Below, one piece after another: positions 6,666 through 15,145 of a DNA stretch of 43,956 nucleotides; position 1 is the stretch's first letter, and every line of letters begins with the position of its first letter. The stretch comes from Sphingobacteriaceae bacterium (lineage in GTDB: Bacteria > Bacteroidota > Bacteroidia > UBA7662), in assembly GCA_030682795.1 (NCBI GenBank), contig JAUXNJ010000030.1, positions 1 through 43,956 of the forward strand. Direction: 5' to 3'. The position numbers and the translations under genes are program-made. The notes under the pieces are model-generated. The model searched no databases. It saw only the letters and a list, made by a program, of their open reading frames with translations, and was not told where the DNA came from.

Positions 6666-8846
6666 TTAGTTGGCCTGTTCGCTCAAAAACTTGATGCGTA
6701 CCAACTTTAACTCTTCTTCTGAAAAATCATCTCCCAAAGCACGAATGGCTTCAGTGAGGTCATCGGAGACTGCGGTTCGGAAGTAATCGTATACCTCTTC
6801 CTGCAAATCTTCGTCCATTACCTCGTTGATGTGGTAGTCTAAATTGACCTTGGTACCTGAGTCTACTATGGTTTTAATTTCTTCGAGGATGTCGTCGTAA
6901 CTGAGGTTTTTGCTGCGTGCAAGTTCCTGCAGCGGTATTTTACGGTCGATGCCGCCAATGATAAACACCTTCACCCCCGATTTATTCACGGTGCTTTTCA
7001 CCACAAAGTCTGCCGGCCGGTCGATTTCGTTTTCCTCTACATATTTGCTAATAAGCTCAATAAAGGCTTTCCCGAATTTCATGGCTTTACCTGGTCCCAC
7101 GCCGCTGATTTGCTGCAGCTCGGTCATGTTGGTGGGGTAGTTTGTAGCCATTTCTTCCAAAGAAGGGTCTTGGAAGATGACGTAAGGTGGCAAGTTTTTT
7201 TCCTTGGCCATCTTTTTACGCAACTCCCTCAAGAGGTCGAACAAGCGCGTATCGAGGGCTTCGGATTGCTGGCTTTCGATTTCTTCGTCGCGCCCCGCCT
7301 CTTCATAATCGTGATCGAGGGGTACATCGAGGGCATAAGGGTCGGCCAGGTATTTTTCGCCCAATGGACCTACCTTGAGCAAGCCATAGTTTTCAATGTC
7401 TTTCAGCAAAAAGTTATTGAACAGCGCCACTTTTACAATGCTCTTCCAAAACCGGGTGCCTTTTTCTTTGCCCACCCCAAAACTTGGCATGCGATGATGC
7501 CCATACGCTTCAATCGGAGGCGTGATTTCGCCCATGAGGTAAGCCACTACATGCGGGAAATCGAATTTTTTAACGAGCTCTTTGATGGTATTGAGCAGCA
7601 ATACCATTTCGTTTATGACCACTTCTTTAGGTTGTGGGTGGCGACAAGCGTCGCACATTTGATTGCAGTTTTTCTCGGAATACACTTCCCCAAAATAATG
7701 CAGGATTTGGCGGCGGCGACAAACACCTGATTCGGCATAGGCCACCACTTCGTTTAAAAGCAAATGCCCGATTTCTTTTTCGGAAACCGGCTTGTCTTTC
7801 ATAAACTTCTGCAGCTTGATGATGTCTTTTTCGTTGTAATAAGCAATACAAACGCCTTCGAGGCCATCTCTACCAGCCCGGCCAGTCTCTTGGTAATAGC
7901 TTTCAATGGATTTTGGGATGTCGTAATGGATTACAAACCGTACATCGGGCTTGTCGATGCCCATGCCAAAGGCGATGGTAGCCACAATCACATCCACCTC
8001 TTCCATCAAAAAGGCATCTTGGTTTTTCATACGCACATGCGAATCGAGTCCGGCATGGTAAGGCGCGGCTTTGATGCCGTTGGCTACCAAGGTTTCGGCT
8101 ATCTCCTCGGCTTTTTTGCGACTCAGGGTATAAATGATCCCCGATTTGCCCATGTGATCTTTGATGTATTTGATGATGCTTTTGGTAGCGTTGATTTTCG
8201 GCCGCACCTCGTAATAAAGATTGGGCCTGTTGAAGCTCGACTTGAAGGTGGTGGCTTCCGACATCTGTAAATTTTTCATGATGTCGAGCTGCACCTTGGG
8301 GGTAGCCGTGGCGGTGAGTGCAATAATGGGCACATCTCCTATGAGCTGCACCATCTGCTTGATTTTGCGGTATTCTGGCCTAAAATCGTGCCCCCATTCT
8401 GAAATACAGTGGGCTTCATCTACCGCTACAAAGCTGATTTTGTTGCCTTGTAAAAATTCGATGTTCTCGAGTTTACCAAGTGATTCGGGAGCTACAAAGA
8501 GGAGCTTGGTGTGGCCATTGGTCACATTGTCCTTCACCCTTCTGATTTCTGCTTTGTTGAGAGATGAATTGAGAAACTCAGCGATGCCATCGGTACCTGA
8601 AAATGCCCGGATGGCGTCGACCTGATTTTTCATCAAGGCAATCAGGGGAGAGATGATGATGGCTGTGCCCTCACTGGCAATGGCTGGTAATTGGTAGCAA
8701 AGCGATTTGCCCGCACCAGTTGGCATGATTACAAAGGTGTTTTTACCATTGTAAATGTTGTTGATAATCTCCTCCTGTTGGCCCTTAAACGTGTCAAAAC
8801 CGAAGAACGATTTTAACGTTTCTCGTAGTTTCTGTTTGGAATCCAT
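6666..8846 (-). CDS. recQ: ATP-dependent DNA helicase RecQ
   Basis: RecQ unwinds DNA 3' to 5' in recombination and fork repair. It has the RecQ Q-motif region (FFGFDTFKGQQEEII), Walker A (MPTGAGKSLCYQLP), the DEAH box (VDEAHCISEWGHDFRPEY) and motif VI (QETGRAGRDG). The zinc-binding RQC cysteines (CRRRQILHYFGE...CNQMCDAC) and an HRDC domain (near residues 520-600) follow, then a C-terminal helix-turn-helix-like tail typical of Bacteroidota RecQ. I start it at ATG 8846 (MDSKQKL, 726 residues). ATG 8867 and TTG 8870 are in frame but add only eight non-conserved residues. It diverges from kdsD, with overlapping upstream regions. Confidence 0.93.
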   Translation of the reverse strand: MDSKQKLRETLKSFFGFDTFKGQQEEIINNIYNGKNTFVIMPTGAGKSLCYQLPAIASEGTAIIISPLIALMKNQVDAIRAFSGTDGIAEFLNSSLNKAEIRRVKDNVTNGHTKLLFVAPESLGKLENIEFLQGNKISFVAVDEAHCISEWGHDFRPEYRKIKQMVQLIGDVPIIALTATATPKVQLDIMKNLQMSEATTFKSSFNRPNLYYEVRPKINATKSIIKYIKDHMGKSGIIYTLSRKKAEEIAETLVANGIKAAPYHAGLDSHVRMKNQDAFLMEEVDVIVATIAFGMGIDKPDVRFVIHYDIPKSIESYYQETGRAGRDGLEGVCIAYYNEKDIIKLQKFMKDKPVSEKEIGHLLLNEVVAYAESGVCRRRQILHYFGEVYSEKNCNQMCDACRHPQPKEVVINEMVLLLNTIKELVKKFDFPHVVAYLMGEITPPIEAYGHHRMPSFGVGKEKGTRFWKSIVKVALFNNFLLKDIENYGLLKVGPLGEKYLADPYALDVPLDHDYEEAGRDEEIESQQSEALDTRLFDLLRELRKKMAKEKNLPPYVIFQDPSLEEMATNYPTNMTELQQISGVGPGKAMKFGKAFIELISKYVEENEIDRPADFVVKSTVNKSGVKVFIIGGIDRKIPLQELARSKNLSYDDILEEIKTIVDSGTKVNLDYHINEVMDEDLQEEVYDYFRTAVSDDLTEAIRALGDDFSEEELKLVRIKFLSEQAN

Positions 8847-8877
8847 GGTTAATAACCCCTCGTGCATCAAAATTCAA

Positions 8878-8885
8878 TACTTTTG
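8878..8885 (+). promoter_or_regulatory. -7 promoter element for kdsD
   Basis: TACTTTTG fits TAnnTTTG exactly and ends 31 bases before the kdsD ATG. It lies only about 30 bases from the divergent recQ start, so the two promoters must overlap. A degenerate minus-strand box (GAATTTTG, 8875 to 8868) lies next to it. Confidence 0.5.
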
Positions 8886-8916
8886 TAAGTCAAGATAATA
8901 AAAATTCGCCTTCAAA

Positions 8917-9879
8917 ATGCATAGCGAAATAAAAAAAGCCGCGCAAAGATCGTTGAAAATCGAAGGAAATGCTATTCTAGCCCTTTCTGAGCAGATAAAT
9001 AATGATTTTATTTTTGCAGTCGAAAAAATTTTAGTCTGCTCGGGTCGATTGGTTGTGACTGGTATCGGTAAAAGCGCCATCATTGCCACAAAAATTGTTG
9101 CCACCCTCAACTCCACGGGTACGCCGGCGGTCTTTATGCATGCCGCCGATGCGGTGCATGGCGACTTGGGGATGATTCAACAAGCCGACATTGTGTTGTG
9201 CATCTCCCAAAGCGGCAATACGCCCGAAATCAAGCTGCTGTTGCCGATGCTGCGCCATGCAGGGAATTTGCTGATTGGCATGACCGGCGATCCAGATTCT
9301 TACTTGGCAACCAACAGTGATTTGGTAATACTATCGACCATTGAAGAGGAGGCTTGTCCCTTAAAACTAGCTCCCACTACATCCACAGCCGTGCAGCTTG
9401 CCTTGGGCGATGCGCTGGCCGTATGTTTGCTCGAACAACGTGGGTTTACCGAAAAGGATTTTGCTCGTTATCACCCTGGCGGAGCCTTAGGAAAGCGTTT
9501 GTACTTACGGGTTGACGACCTGGTGCGCAACAATCTGCAACCGCAGGTTCCTCCAACGGCCGATTTAAAACAAGTAATTGTGAGTATCACTACCGGTCGC
9601 CTCGGAGTAACTGCCGTGGTAGATGCAGGCAAACTGCTTGGCATCATTACCGATGGCGATGTGCGTCGTATGCTGGATAAGCATACCGACTTGACTGGCC
9701 TCACGGCCGCTGAGGTAATGAGTCCACAGCCTCGCTGCATCCTTACAGGAGCCTATGCTGTGGATGCGTTGCAACTCATCCGCTCCTTTAACATCACCCA
9801 ATTATTGGTGGTCGATGAACAAGGTCTTTACAAAGGTGTTGTGCACATTCATGATTTGCTGAAAGAGGGTATCATTTAA
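8917..9879 (+). CDS. kdsD: KpsF/GutQ-family D-arabinose-5-phosphate isomerase
   Basis: This enzyme interconverts D-ribulose 5-phosphate and D-arabinose 5-phosphate, the first step to Kdo for lipopolysaccharide. The 320 residues comprise an N-terminal SIS domain (VTGIGKSAIIATKIVATLNS, HAADAVHGDLGMI, ISQSGNTPEI) with the conserved HPGGALGKRL segment near residues 187-196, followed by two CBS domains (about 205-320). This is the full-length KdsD architecture. The manC gene follows 40 bases downstream on the same strand, so the pair may form an envelope-sugar operon. The related polyol-linked GutQ proteins look the same, but no sugar-alcohol genes are nearby. Confidence 0.9.
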   Translation: MHSEIKKAAQRSLKIEGNAILALSEQINNDFIFAVEKILVCSGRLVVTGIGKSAIIATKIVATLNSTGTPAVFMHAADAVHGDLGMIQQADIVLCISQSGNTPEIKLLLPMLRHAGNLLIGMTGDPDSYLATNSDLVILSTIEEEACPLKLAPTTSTAVQLALGDALAVCLLEQRGFTEKDFARYHPGGALGKRLYLRVDDLVRNNLQPQVPPTADLKQVIVSITTGRLGVTAVVDAGKLLGIITDGDVRRMLDKHTDLTGLTAAEVMSPQPRCILTGAYAVDALQLIRSFNITQLLVVDEQGLYKGVVHIHDLLKEGII

Positions 9880-9919
9880 TCAATATGTTCTTTTCTGCTT
9901 ATCTTGCTAATTCAAGAAC

Positions 9920-10999
9920 ATGAGTAAGCCCTACGTGATCATCATGGCAGGTGGCATTGGCAGTCGCCTTTGGCCCATCAGCACCCAGCAAAAACCTAAG
10001 CAATTCCTCGATTTGTTGGGGTTGGGACAAACACTTCTGCAGCTCACCTATGAAAGAGCTCGTTTATTAACGGCTGATGATCATATATTGGTTGTTACGA
10101 ATAGACAATGGTTAGATTTAGTTCAGCAACAATTGCCATTATTGCAACCATTTCAGATAGTTGCAGAGCCATTAAGGAAAAATACAGCTACTGCAACTAT
10201 TTATGCTGTTAATAAGGTGGCCAACCTCGATCCAGTTGCTGATATTGTTATCATGCCAAGTGACCATGTTGTGGTAGATACTTTGAAATTCAAACAAACC
10301 ATCAATGCTGCTTTAAAGCATGTAGGAAAGCATGCCGAAATCCTAACTGTTGGCATTAAAGTAAGTCGGCCAGAGGTGAATTATGGTTATATTCAATACA
10401 TTAGAGAAGGGCATGCTGGTCCAATTTTCCCAGTCAAAACATTCACCGAAAAGCCAACCAAAGAAATTGCCAACGCATTTCATCGCTCTGGTGATTTTTT
10501 ATGGTACTCAGGCATCAAAATCACTAAGGTTCAGGTGCTTTTAGAGCTTTACAATACCTTGTTGGCCGAAACTGCTCAATTGTTTGAAGAAGTGAGGCCG
10601 TATTTGAATACCGAAGATGAGGAACGTTGCATCGATAAAATTTATCCGCAGTGCGAAACGCTCCCTTTTCGTCAGGCTATTTTGTATAACGCTAAAAATG
10701 TGAAGGTGATTTTGGGTGATTTTGGCTGGACAGACATTACCCTTTGGGGAGAAGTGTATGGGGCTCATGAAAAAGACTATATGGGAAATGCCGTTACCGG
10801 GACGCAAGTTGCCATGTACGATGCTTCGAATTGTTTGGTAGAAGTTGCAGGTGATAAATTGGTAATTATTAATGGCCTCGAAAATTACATTGTGGCCGAC
10901 TCGGCAAAGGGCTTGTTAATTTGCCCGCGGGATAAGGAAATTGAAATTAAAAATATGCTGCTCGACCTTAAGCGCAGCGCAGGAGATAAATATTGGTAA
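9920..10999 (+). CDS. manC: Mannose-1-phosphate guanylyltransferase
   Basis: This enzyme makes GDP-mannose from mannose 1-phosphate and GTP, feeding glycan and GDP-fucose synthesis. The 359-residue protein opens with the nucleotidyltransferase signature (MAGGIGSRLWPIST followed by KPKQFLDL). It carries the family segments AEPLRKNTATA, MPSDHVV and FTEKPT, and a FGWTDITLWG motif. It is the short single-domain form without a fused phosphomannose isomerase. It lies 40 bases after kdsD and 2 bases before the next gene, so all three are probably co-transcribed. The base composition dips to AT-richer between 10080 and 10400, without a break in the frame. Confidence 0.9.
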   Translation: MSKPYVIIMAGGIGSRLWPISTQQKPKQFLDLLGLGQTLLQLTYERARLLTADDHILVVTNRQWLDLVQQQLPLLQPFQIVAEPLRKNTATATIYAVNKVANLDPVADIVIMPSDHVVVDTLKFKQTINAALKHVGKHAEILTVGIKVSRPEVNYGYIQYIREGHAGPIFPVKTFTEKPTKEIANAFHRSGDFLWYSGIKITKVQVLLELYNTLLAETAQLFEEVRPYLNTEDEERCIDKIYPQCETLPFRQAILYNAKNVKVILGDFGWTDITLWGEVYGAHEKDYMGNAVTGTQVAMYDASNCLVEVAGDKLVIINGLENYIVADSAKGLLICPRDKEIEIKNMLLDLKRSAGDKYW

Positions 11000-11001
11000 A
11001 G

Positions 11002-12357
11002 ATGAAAAAGATTCTGAGCGTTTTGTTTTTTGTTGCATTTTCGGCCTCAGTATGGGCACAATCCGATTTTAAGTTACGAAGGGTACATTTATATCGAGGT
11101 GGTGCGGCCATGTTGGAATATGCTGGCGAGGTAGCTACCCGGCAGGCCCGTTTTCAAATGCCATTACCCGCAGGTGCGCTTACACAAGGCGTTCATGTGC
11201 GAGTTGATGATCGTGAAAAGTTGGTGAATTATTTGGTGCACCATAGCGGAATGGAAATTCAGCAACCTCTGGCTACGAAAAAAGCACTGTTGGCACATAA
11301 TCAGGGGTACAACATCAAAGTTGAGTGTTTCGAGGGAAATGATGGGGTTTCTTACGCTGGAGAAGTTATGCGGATTGATACTACAGGGGAATTGCTGTTT
11401 TTGCGGAGTGGAAATAGCATTGAAGTCATTCCCATCAGCACCATCATGCACATCAGTGGAGGAGCGGCTTTAAATGTATCTAAATCGGTACAGCAATTAG
11501 CGCCGACTTTGTCGGTATATCTTGTTGGTGATTACAATGCGTTGCCAATCACTGTTTTGGTGCCAATTACTGGCTTTGAGAGTGACGCACGTTATTTGCT
11601 TGATTTTGATAAATCGAAGCCAGAATTGAGCCTAGACTTAACAATTAACGCGCCTATGAAATTAGACGAGGTTGATATTTTATACTACAATCATGCTTTT
11701 CAGGAACGAGAAGTAGCAGCTTTTTCGAGCCAAGCAGCCTTTCGTTTAGCAGGTGTAAACATCTTGCCCAACACCCGGAGTACATACCAGGTGCTGTCTA
11801 CCGAGGTGCCACTACAGTTGAGCGACGAGGTAGATGTTGATGCCTGGGAGCCGTTGAATCAAAATTTATCGATGAAGAGCAGCGGAAAACGCTACCTCAG
11901 CCTCAGCAATAACAGTGTGATGGATTGGTTTTCGACCGTTGTTTACGAACGAAAGGGCTTGAGCCTTGGTCTTATCCCTTCAAAATTGCCAGAAGTACCT
12001 AAGAAAGCCACTGTCAAAATGGAATATGGTCCTTCGCCGTATATCCTCACCGATAATGCGCGCTTGGTGAAAGTGGTGAAAAAGGCAGTGAGTTTAAACG
12101 GAATGAAGTACGACAGTTATTTGTATGTAGGGCGCATCGAAATTCGCAATACCAGTCGTGAGGCGGGCCGTGTGCGTATCATCAAACACGCCGTGCCCGA
12201 TTCGCGCCGCAACTATTGGTTTGCCAACAGTTTTATCGACCTCAAAGGCAAAACCAAACAAGAGATGTTTCAGCTTGAGTACGAAGTGAAGGTGGAAGCA
12301 AATGACGTAGCCTTTTACTCTTATCGTTACGAATTGCTGATTCCTAGCGATAATTGA
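11002..12357 (+). CDS. Secreted protein of unknown function, distantly MuiA/DUF4139-like
   Basis: The 451-residue product (ATG 11002) has a clear signal peptide (MKKILSVLFFVAFSASVWAQ). The N-terminal segment (RRVHLYRGGAAMLEYAGEV ... LPAGALTQGVHVRVD) and the C-terminal beta-rich part (GRIEIRNTSREAGRVRIIKH) have the layout of the MuiA/DUF4139 family: an N-terminal barrel-like domain and a C-terminal DUF4139 domain. Sequence agreement is weak, so this is inference. No catalytic motif is visible. It starts 2 bases after manC, which points to an envelope or glycan-related role. An upstream in-frame TTG at 10993 overlaps manC and is a poorer start. Confidence 0.65.
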   Translation: MKKILSVLFFVAFSASVWAQSDFKLRRVHLYRGGAAMLEYAGEVATRQARFQMPLPAGALTQGVHVRVDDREKLVNYLVHHSGMEIQQPLATKKALLAHNQGYNIKVECFEGNDGVSYAGEVMRIDTTGELLFLRSGNSIEVIPISTIMHISGGAALNVSKSVQQLAPTLSVYLVGDYNALPITVLVPITGFESDARYLLDFDKSKPELSLDLTINAPMKLDEVDILYYNHAFQEREVAAFSSQAAFRLAGVNILPNTRSTYQVLSTEVPLQLSDEVDVDAWEPLNQNLSMKSSGKRYLSLSNNSVMDWFSTVVYERKGLSLGLIPSKLPEVPKKATVKMEYGPSPYILTDNARLVKVVKKAVSLNGMKYDSYLYVGRIEIRNTSREAGRVRIIKHAVPDSRRNYWFANSFIDLKGKTKQEMFQLEYEVKVEANDVAFYSYRYELLIPSDN

Positions 12358-12372
12358 GTACTTCGTTTTCTT

Positions 12373-12410
12373 AGCAAAACAGGCTGTCCGTTTGGGCAGC
12401 CTGTTTTGCT
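12373..12410. terminator. Bidirectional terminator between convergent genes
   Basis: AGCAAAACAGGCTGTCC and GGGCAGCCTGTTTTGCT form a 17-bp stem (one G-U) around the loop GTTT. It lies 15 bases after the plus-strand stop at 12357 and 14 bases beyond the minus-strand stop at 12425. The A/T-rich stem base gives U-runs in both directions (GTTTTGCTATT and GTTTTGCTAAG). Confidence 0.85.
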
Positions 12411-12424
12411 ATTGAACAATTATT

Positions 12425-14845
12425 TCAGAACCGGAATTGAATATTGGCCAAAAAGTTGGTTCCCGCCTGTGGATACACGAAGTTATCGGCCACAAAAGCC
12501 CCATCAAATACATATGGATAGGTGTAGCCATTGGCGCTGTACATTAAATTGCCGAGGTTGTTCACCAACAGGCCAAACACCACTTGTTTGGCCATTTTTC
12601 CACCGTTGACGGTATAATTTACACGTAAGTCATGCACCAAATAAGGGTCCAGTGAGCGGCTGGCATCACCGCTGTTGTCGAGGTATTGCCGGCCCACATA
12701 CTTGCTCATGAGGTCGATGCCCAAGCCTTTTGCAGGTTTGAAGCTGAGTATGCTCGCTCCAATCACACCAGGAGAAAATGCAATTGGGGTGTTATTATAG
12801 GTCCGGTTGAGGCCATTACCGAGGTAGTCGAAGTTTTCATCATACAAGTCTACGAATTCATTGTATACCAAAATGCGGTTATCGCTCAGGGTCAAATTGG
12901 CGCTCCACTGCAGCCATTTGGTAATGCTAATGCCATACTCTAACTCAATACCGGCCCGGTAGCTGCGGTCTACATTGGTGCGGATGTAGCCGCCTACATC
13001 GTTGATTTGGCCGTTCAGCACCAGCTGGTTGAAGTAATCCATGTAAAACAAATTTGCCGCAAAGGCCGAACGCTTGCCCTGCCGCTTAAAGCCGGCTTCG
13101 TAGTCGATCATGCGCTCTGCAGTGGGGCGGCTTTGGGGACTGCTTTCTACCAAATCGGCCCGCACTGGCTCGCGGTTGCCGACTGCCACCGAGGCGTACA
13201 CTTGACTTGCTTGGTTGAGCTGGTAATAAGCACCGGCTTTGGGGTTGAAAAAGTTAAAATTGGCAGTCTGGGTTACATTTATCAACTGGTTGTTGAAACC
13301 TTCAAAGCGATAGTTAATGCTGCGGAATTGTAAATCACCATAAGCAAAGAGTCCTTTGAGTAGCTCGTACTCGGCTTTTGCAAAGAAGTTGAATTCGGTT
13401 TTGAGGGCGTTGTTTTCATAATAACGATGTTTGATGTCGTTATTGCCAAGCAAGCGGGCCCAAATTACATCCCCAAAATGGTCGCCATCATACTGATTGG
13501 CAGCTGCCCCAAAATTGGCATTGAGCTTGTTTTTTTTATAATTGGCCGAAAGGATGGCACCATAAAAATGGTTATCGAGCCAGCGTTGGCGGATAAAATC
13601 GGTACGACTAATGGTCTCGCCTCCTATTACCAAGTTGGGAAGTTGGTAGCGCGAAAAGCGCTCGTTATTTCGGAATTGCTCATAATAACCCCGGCCATAG
13701 GTGTAAAACAGCGTGCTGTTTAAGCTCCAGTTTTTATTGGGTTCGTAGGTGTAGAAAAATTGGTAATGGTCTTGTTGGTAATTGTCGGTTTCATTCTCGT
13801 AAAACTGTATTTGGCCATTTGGGTCTGTGTATTGTCCTGCCGAATTAAAACGGCGATTGGTTTCCAGCATGTTTTGAGGAAGTCCGTTCCATGCCTGGTA
13901 GGTTTTTTCCCGGCCACTAAAGATGTTGAAGCGGAGGATGCTTTTTTTACCATAGCGACTACCGCTAAAGGCATAACCTTTCAAATCACTGCTCGCGCGG
14001 TCAACATAGCCATCGCTGGTAATGCTGCTCAAGCGGCCATCAAAAGCCCAGCCATTCTCCAATAAACCTGTACCGAAGGTGGCATTTTGCCGCCAGGTAT
14101 TGAAGGAGCCGTAGGTCAACCCCAAGTTGGCATAGGCCGTATCAATGAGTTGGTTGGTTTGGATGTTGATGCTGCCTCCGAAAGCTGCCGCGCCATTGGT
14201 GCTGGTGCCTACGCCACGCTGGATTTGGATGTTGTCGACCGAGCTGGCAAAATCGGGCATGTTCACCCAGAACACCCCATGTGATTCGGCATCGTTTACA
14301 GGGATACCGTTCATAGTAACATTAATGCGCGTGCCATCAGAACCTCGAATGCGAATGCCGGTATAGCCTACGCCTGCACCTGCATCCGAATTCACCACCA
14401 CAGATGGGGTAAATTGCAACAAAAAGGGGAGGTCTTGCCCTAAATTTTGCTTGGCCAATTCAGCTTTCGACACATTGGTAACCGCCATGGGGGTCACGGA
14501 GGTGGCTCGGGTGGCACTCACAACCACTTCATCGGTCAGCAAACGTTGCACTTCAAGTTGGAAGTCGAGCTGCTGATCGCCCTGCAACTTGACTTCTTGC
14601 ACCACCAGCTTGTAACCAAGGTACTGCACCCGAAGTTTGTAGGTACCAGCAGGCAAGCGTTTGAGCACATAAATACCCTCGGCATTGGTGGCTGTGCCGA
14701 TGAAGGAGTTTTCGACCAGTACACTCGCACCAGCCAGTACGTTTTGGGTGGCGGCATCCCGCACAGTACCCGAAATTTGGAAATTTTGCGCCAAGATTGG
14801 AAGCGCGATCAACCCGAATAGGGCAGTTAAAATGGTTTTACGCAT
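12425..14845 (-). CDS. TonB-dependent receptor under TPP riboswitch control (probable thiamine transporter)
   Basis: An outer-membrane active transporter of 806 residues. It has a signal peptide (MRKTILTALFGLIALPILAQ), an N-terminal carboxypeptidase-regulatory-like domain (ISGTVRDAATQNVLAGASV, about residues 22-105), a TonB box-like stretch and plug domain (DEVVVSATRAT ... IRIRGSDGTRINVTMNGIPV), and a beta-barrel ending in F (LANIQFRF). A TPP aptamer lies in its leader, so the substrate is probably thiamine or a derivative. Rodionov and colleagues described such thiamine-regulated receptors in Bacteroides. No PnuT, thiamine kinase or Thi biosynthesis gene is visible nearby. The start could also be ATG 14872, nine codons upstream; the signal peptide favours 14845. 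Confidence 0.9.
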   Translation of the reverse strand: MRKTILTALFGLIALPILAQNFQISGTVRDAATQNVLAGASVLVENSFIGTATNAEGIYVLKRLPAGTYKLRVQYLGYKLVVQEVKLQGDQQLDFQLEVQRLLTDEVVVSATRATSVTPMAVTNVSKAELAKQNLGQDLPFLLQFTPSVVVNSDAGAGVGYTGIRIRGSDGTRINVTMNGIPVNDAESHGVFWVNMPDFASSVDNIQIQRGVGTSTNGAAAFGGSINIQTNQLIDTAYANLGLTYGSFNTWRQNATFGTGLLENGWAFDGRLSSITSDGYVDRASSDLKGYAFSGSRYGKKSILRFNIFSGREKTYQAWNGLPQNMLETNRRFNSAGQYTDPNGQIQFYENETDNYQQDHYQFFYTYEPNKNWSLNSTLFYTYGRGYYEQFRNNERFSRYQLPNLVIGGETISRTDFIRQRWLDNHFYGAILSANYKKNKLNANFGAAANQYDGDHFGDVIWARLLGNNDIKHRYYENNALKTEFNFFAKAEYELLKGLFAYGDLQFRSINYRFEGFNNQLINVTQTANFNFFNPKAGAYYQLNQASQVYASVAVGNREPVRADLVESSPQSRPTAERMIDYEAGFKRQGKRSAFAANLFYMDYFNQLVLNGQINDVGGYIRTNVDRSYRAGIELEYGISITKWLQWSANLTLSDNRILVYNEFVDLYDENFDYLGNGLNRTYNNTPIAFSPGVIGASILSFKPAKGLGIDLMSKYVGRQYLDNSGDASRSLDPYLVHDLRVNYTVNGGKMAKQVVFGLLVNNLGNLMYSANGYTYPYVFDGAFVADNFVYPQAGTNFLANIQFRF

Positions 14846-14917
14846 TTGCGAAACATTAAAATGGTTTAACAAATGCTCACCAGGGGCAAGTAAGCAAACA
14901 ATTAGCTTAAAAAATCA

Positions 14918-15001
14918 TCATCCCTTCGCAGGCATTACCCTGAGCAGGTTCAATGGGTATAATCTCAGCCGCGCTTTCACGAGGCACCCCTAAAGACGGG
15001 G
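14918..15001 (-). promoter_or_regulatory. TPP (thiamine pyrophosphate) riboswitch
   Basis: Read on the minus strand, all conserved THI-box blocks occur in order: GGGGTGCC (14990-14983), CTGAGA (14968-14963), ACCC then GAACCTG (14951-14945), TAATGCC (14937-14931) and GCGAAGGGA (14929-14921). Spacing fits the Rfam TPP family. The aptamer ends about 73 bases before the receptor ATG at 14845. I see no strong hairpin plus U-run between, so control is more likely through translation initiation, though this is inferred. The riboswitch is expected to shut off the gene when TPP is plentiful. Confidence 0.95.
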
Positions 15002-15009
15002 CAAATGTA
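15002..15009 (-). promoter_or_regulatory. -7 promoter element abutting the riboswitch
   Basis: The minus strand reads TACATTTG here, an exact TAnnTTTG. It sits directly 5' of the aptamer (CCCCGTCTTTAGGGG), so transcription should begin within a few bases of the aptamer's first stem. There is no clear TTG -33 element. Confidence 0.65.
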
Positions 15010-15076
15010 AGCAAGAATTCTAATTGCTTACCATGGAAATGTTGGCTTTTCACAAAAAGCGGGCTGCTAGCCGTTT

Positions 15077-15106
15077 GTAAACGTTTGTATACGTAAGTAA
15101 ACGTTT
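15077..15106. promoter_or_regulatory. Paired AAACGTTT dyads 20 bp apart (operator-like)
   Basis: GTAAACGTTT occurs at 15077-15086 and again at 15097-15106, exactly 20 bp apart, about two helical turns. Each contains the perfect palindrome AAACGTTT with a central CG, a symmetry common in LacI-family operators. Between them lie GTATAC and TACGTA, also palindromic. The pair is 40-69 bases upstream of the Rpn gene ATG and about 70 bases behind the receptor promoter. The protein that binds is not known. Confidence 0.45.
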
Positions 15107-15145
15107 ATTTACGACTGCAGCTGGGCACTTTTGCAAATTTGCAGC

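Noticed and set aside
7110-7730. Open frames on the plus strand opposite recQ
   Set aside because: They overlap the conserved helicase and HRDC regions of recQ, have no start signals and no family likeness.
12406-12609. Short plus-strand frame near the 3' end of the thiamine receptor gene
   Set aside because: It is antisense to the conserved beta-barrel end and begins inside the terminator region.
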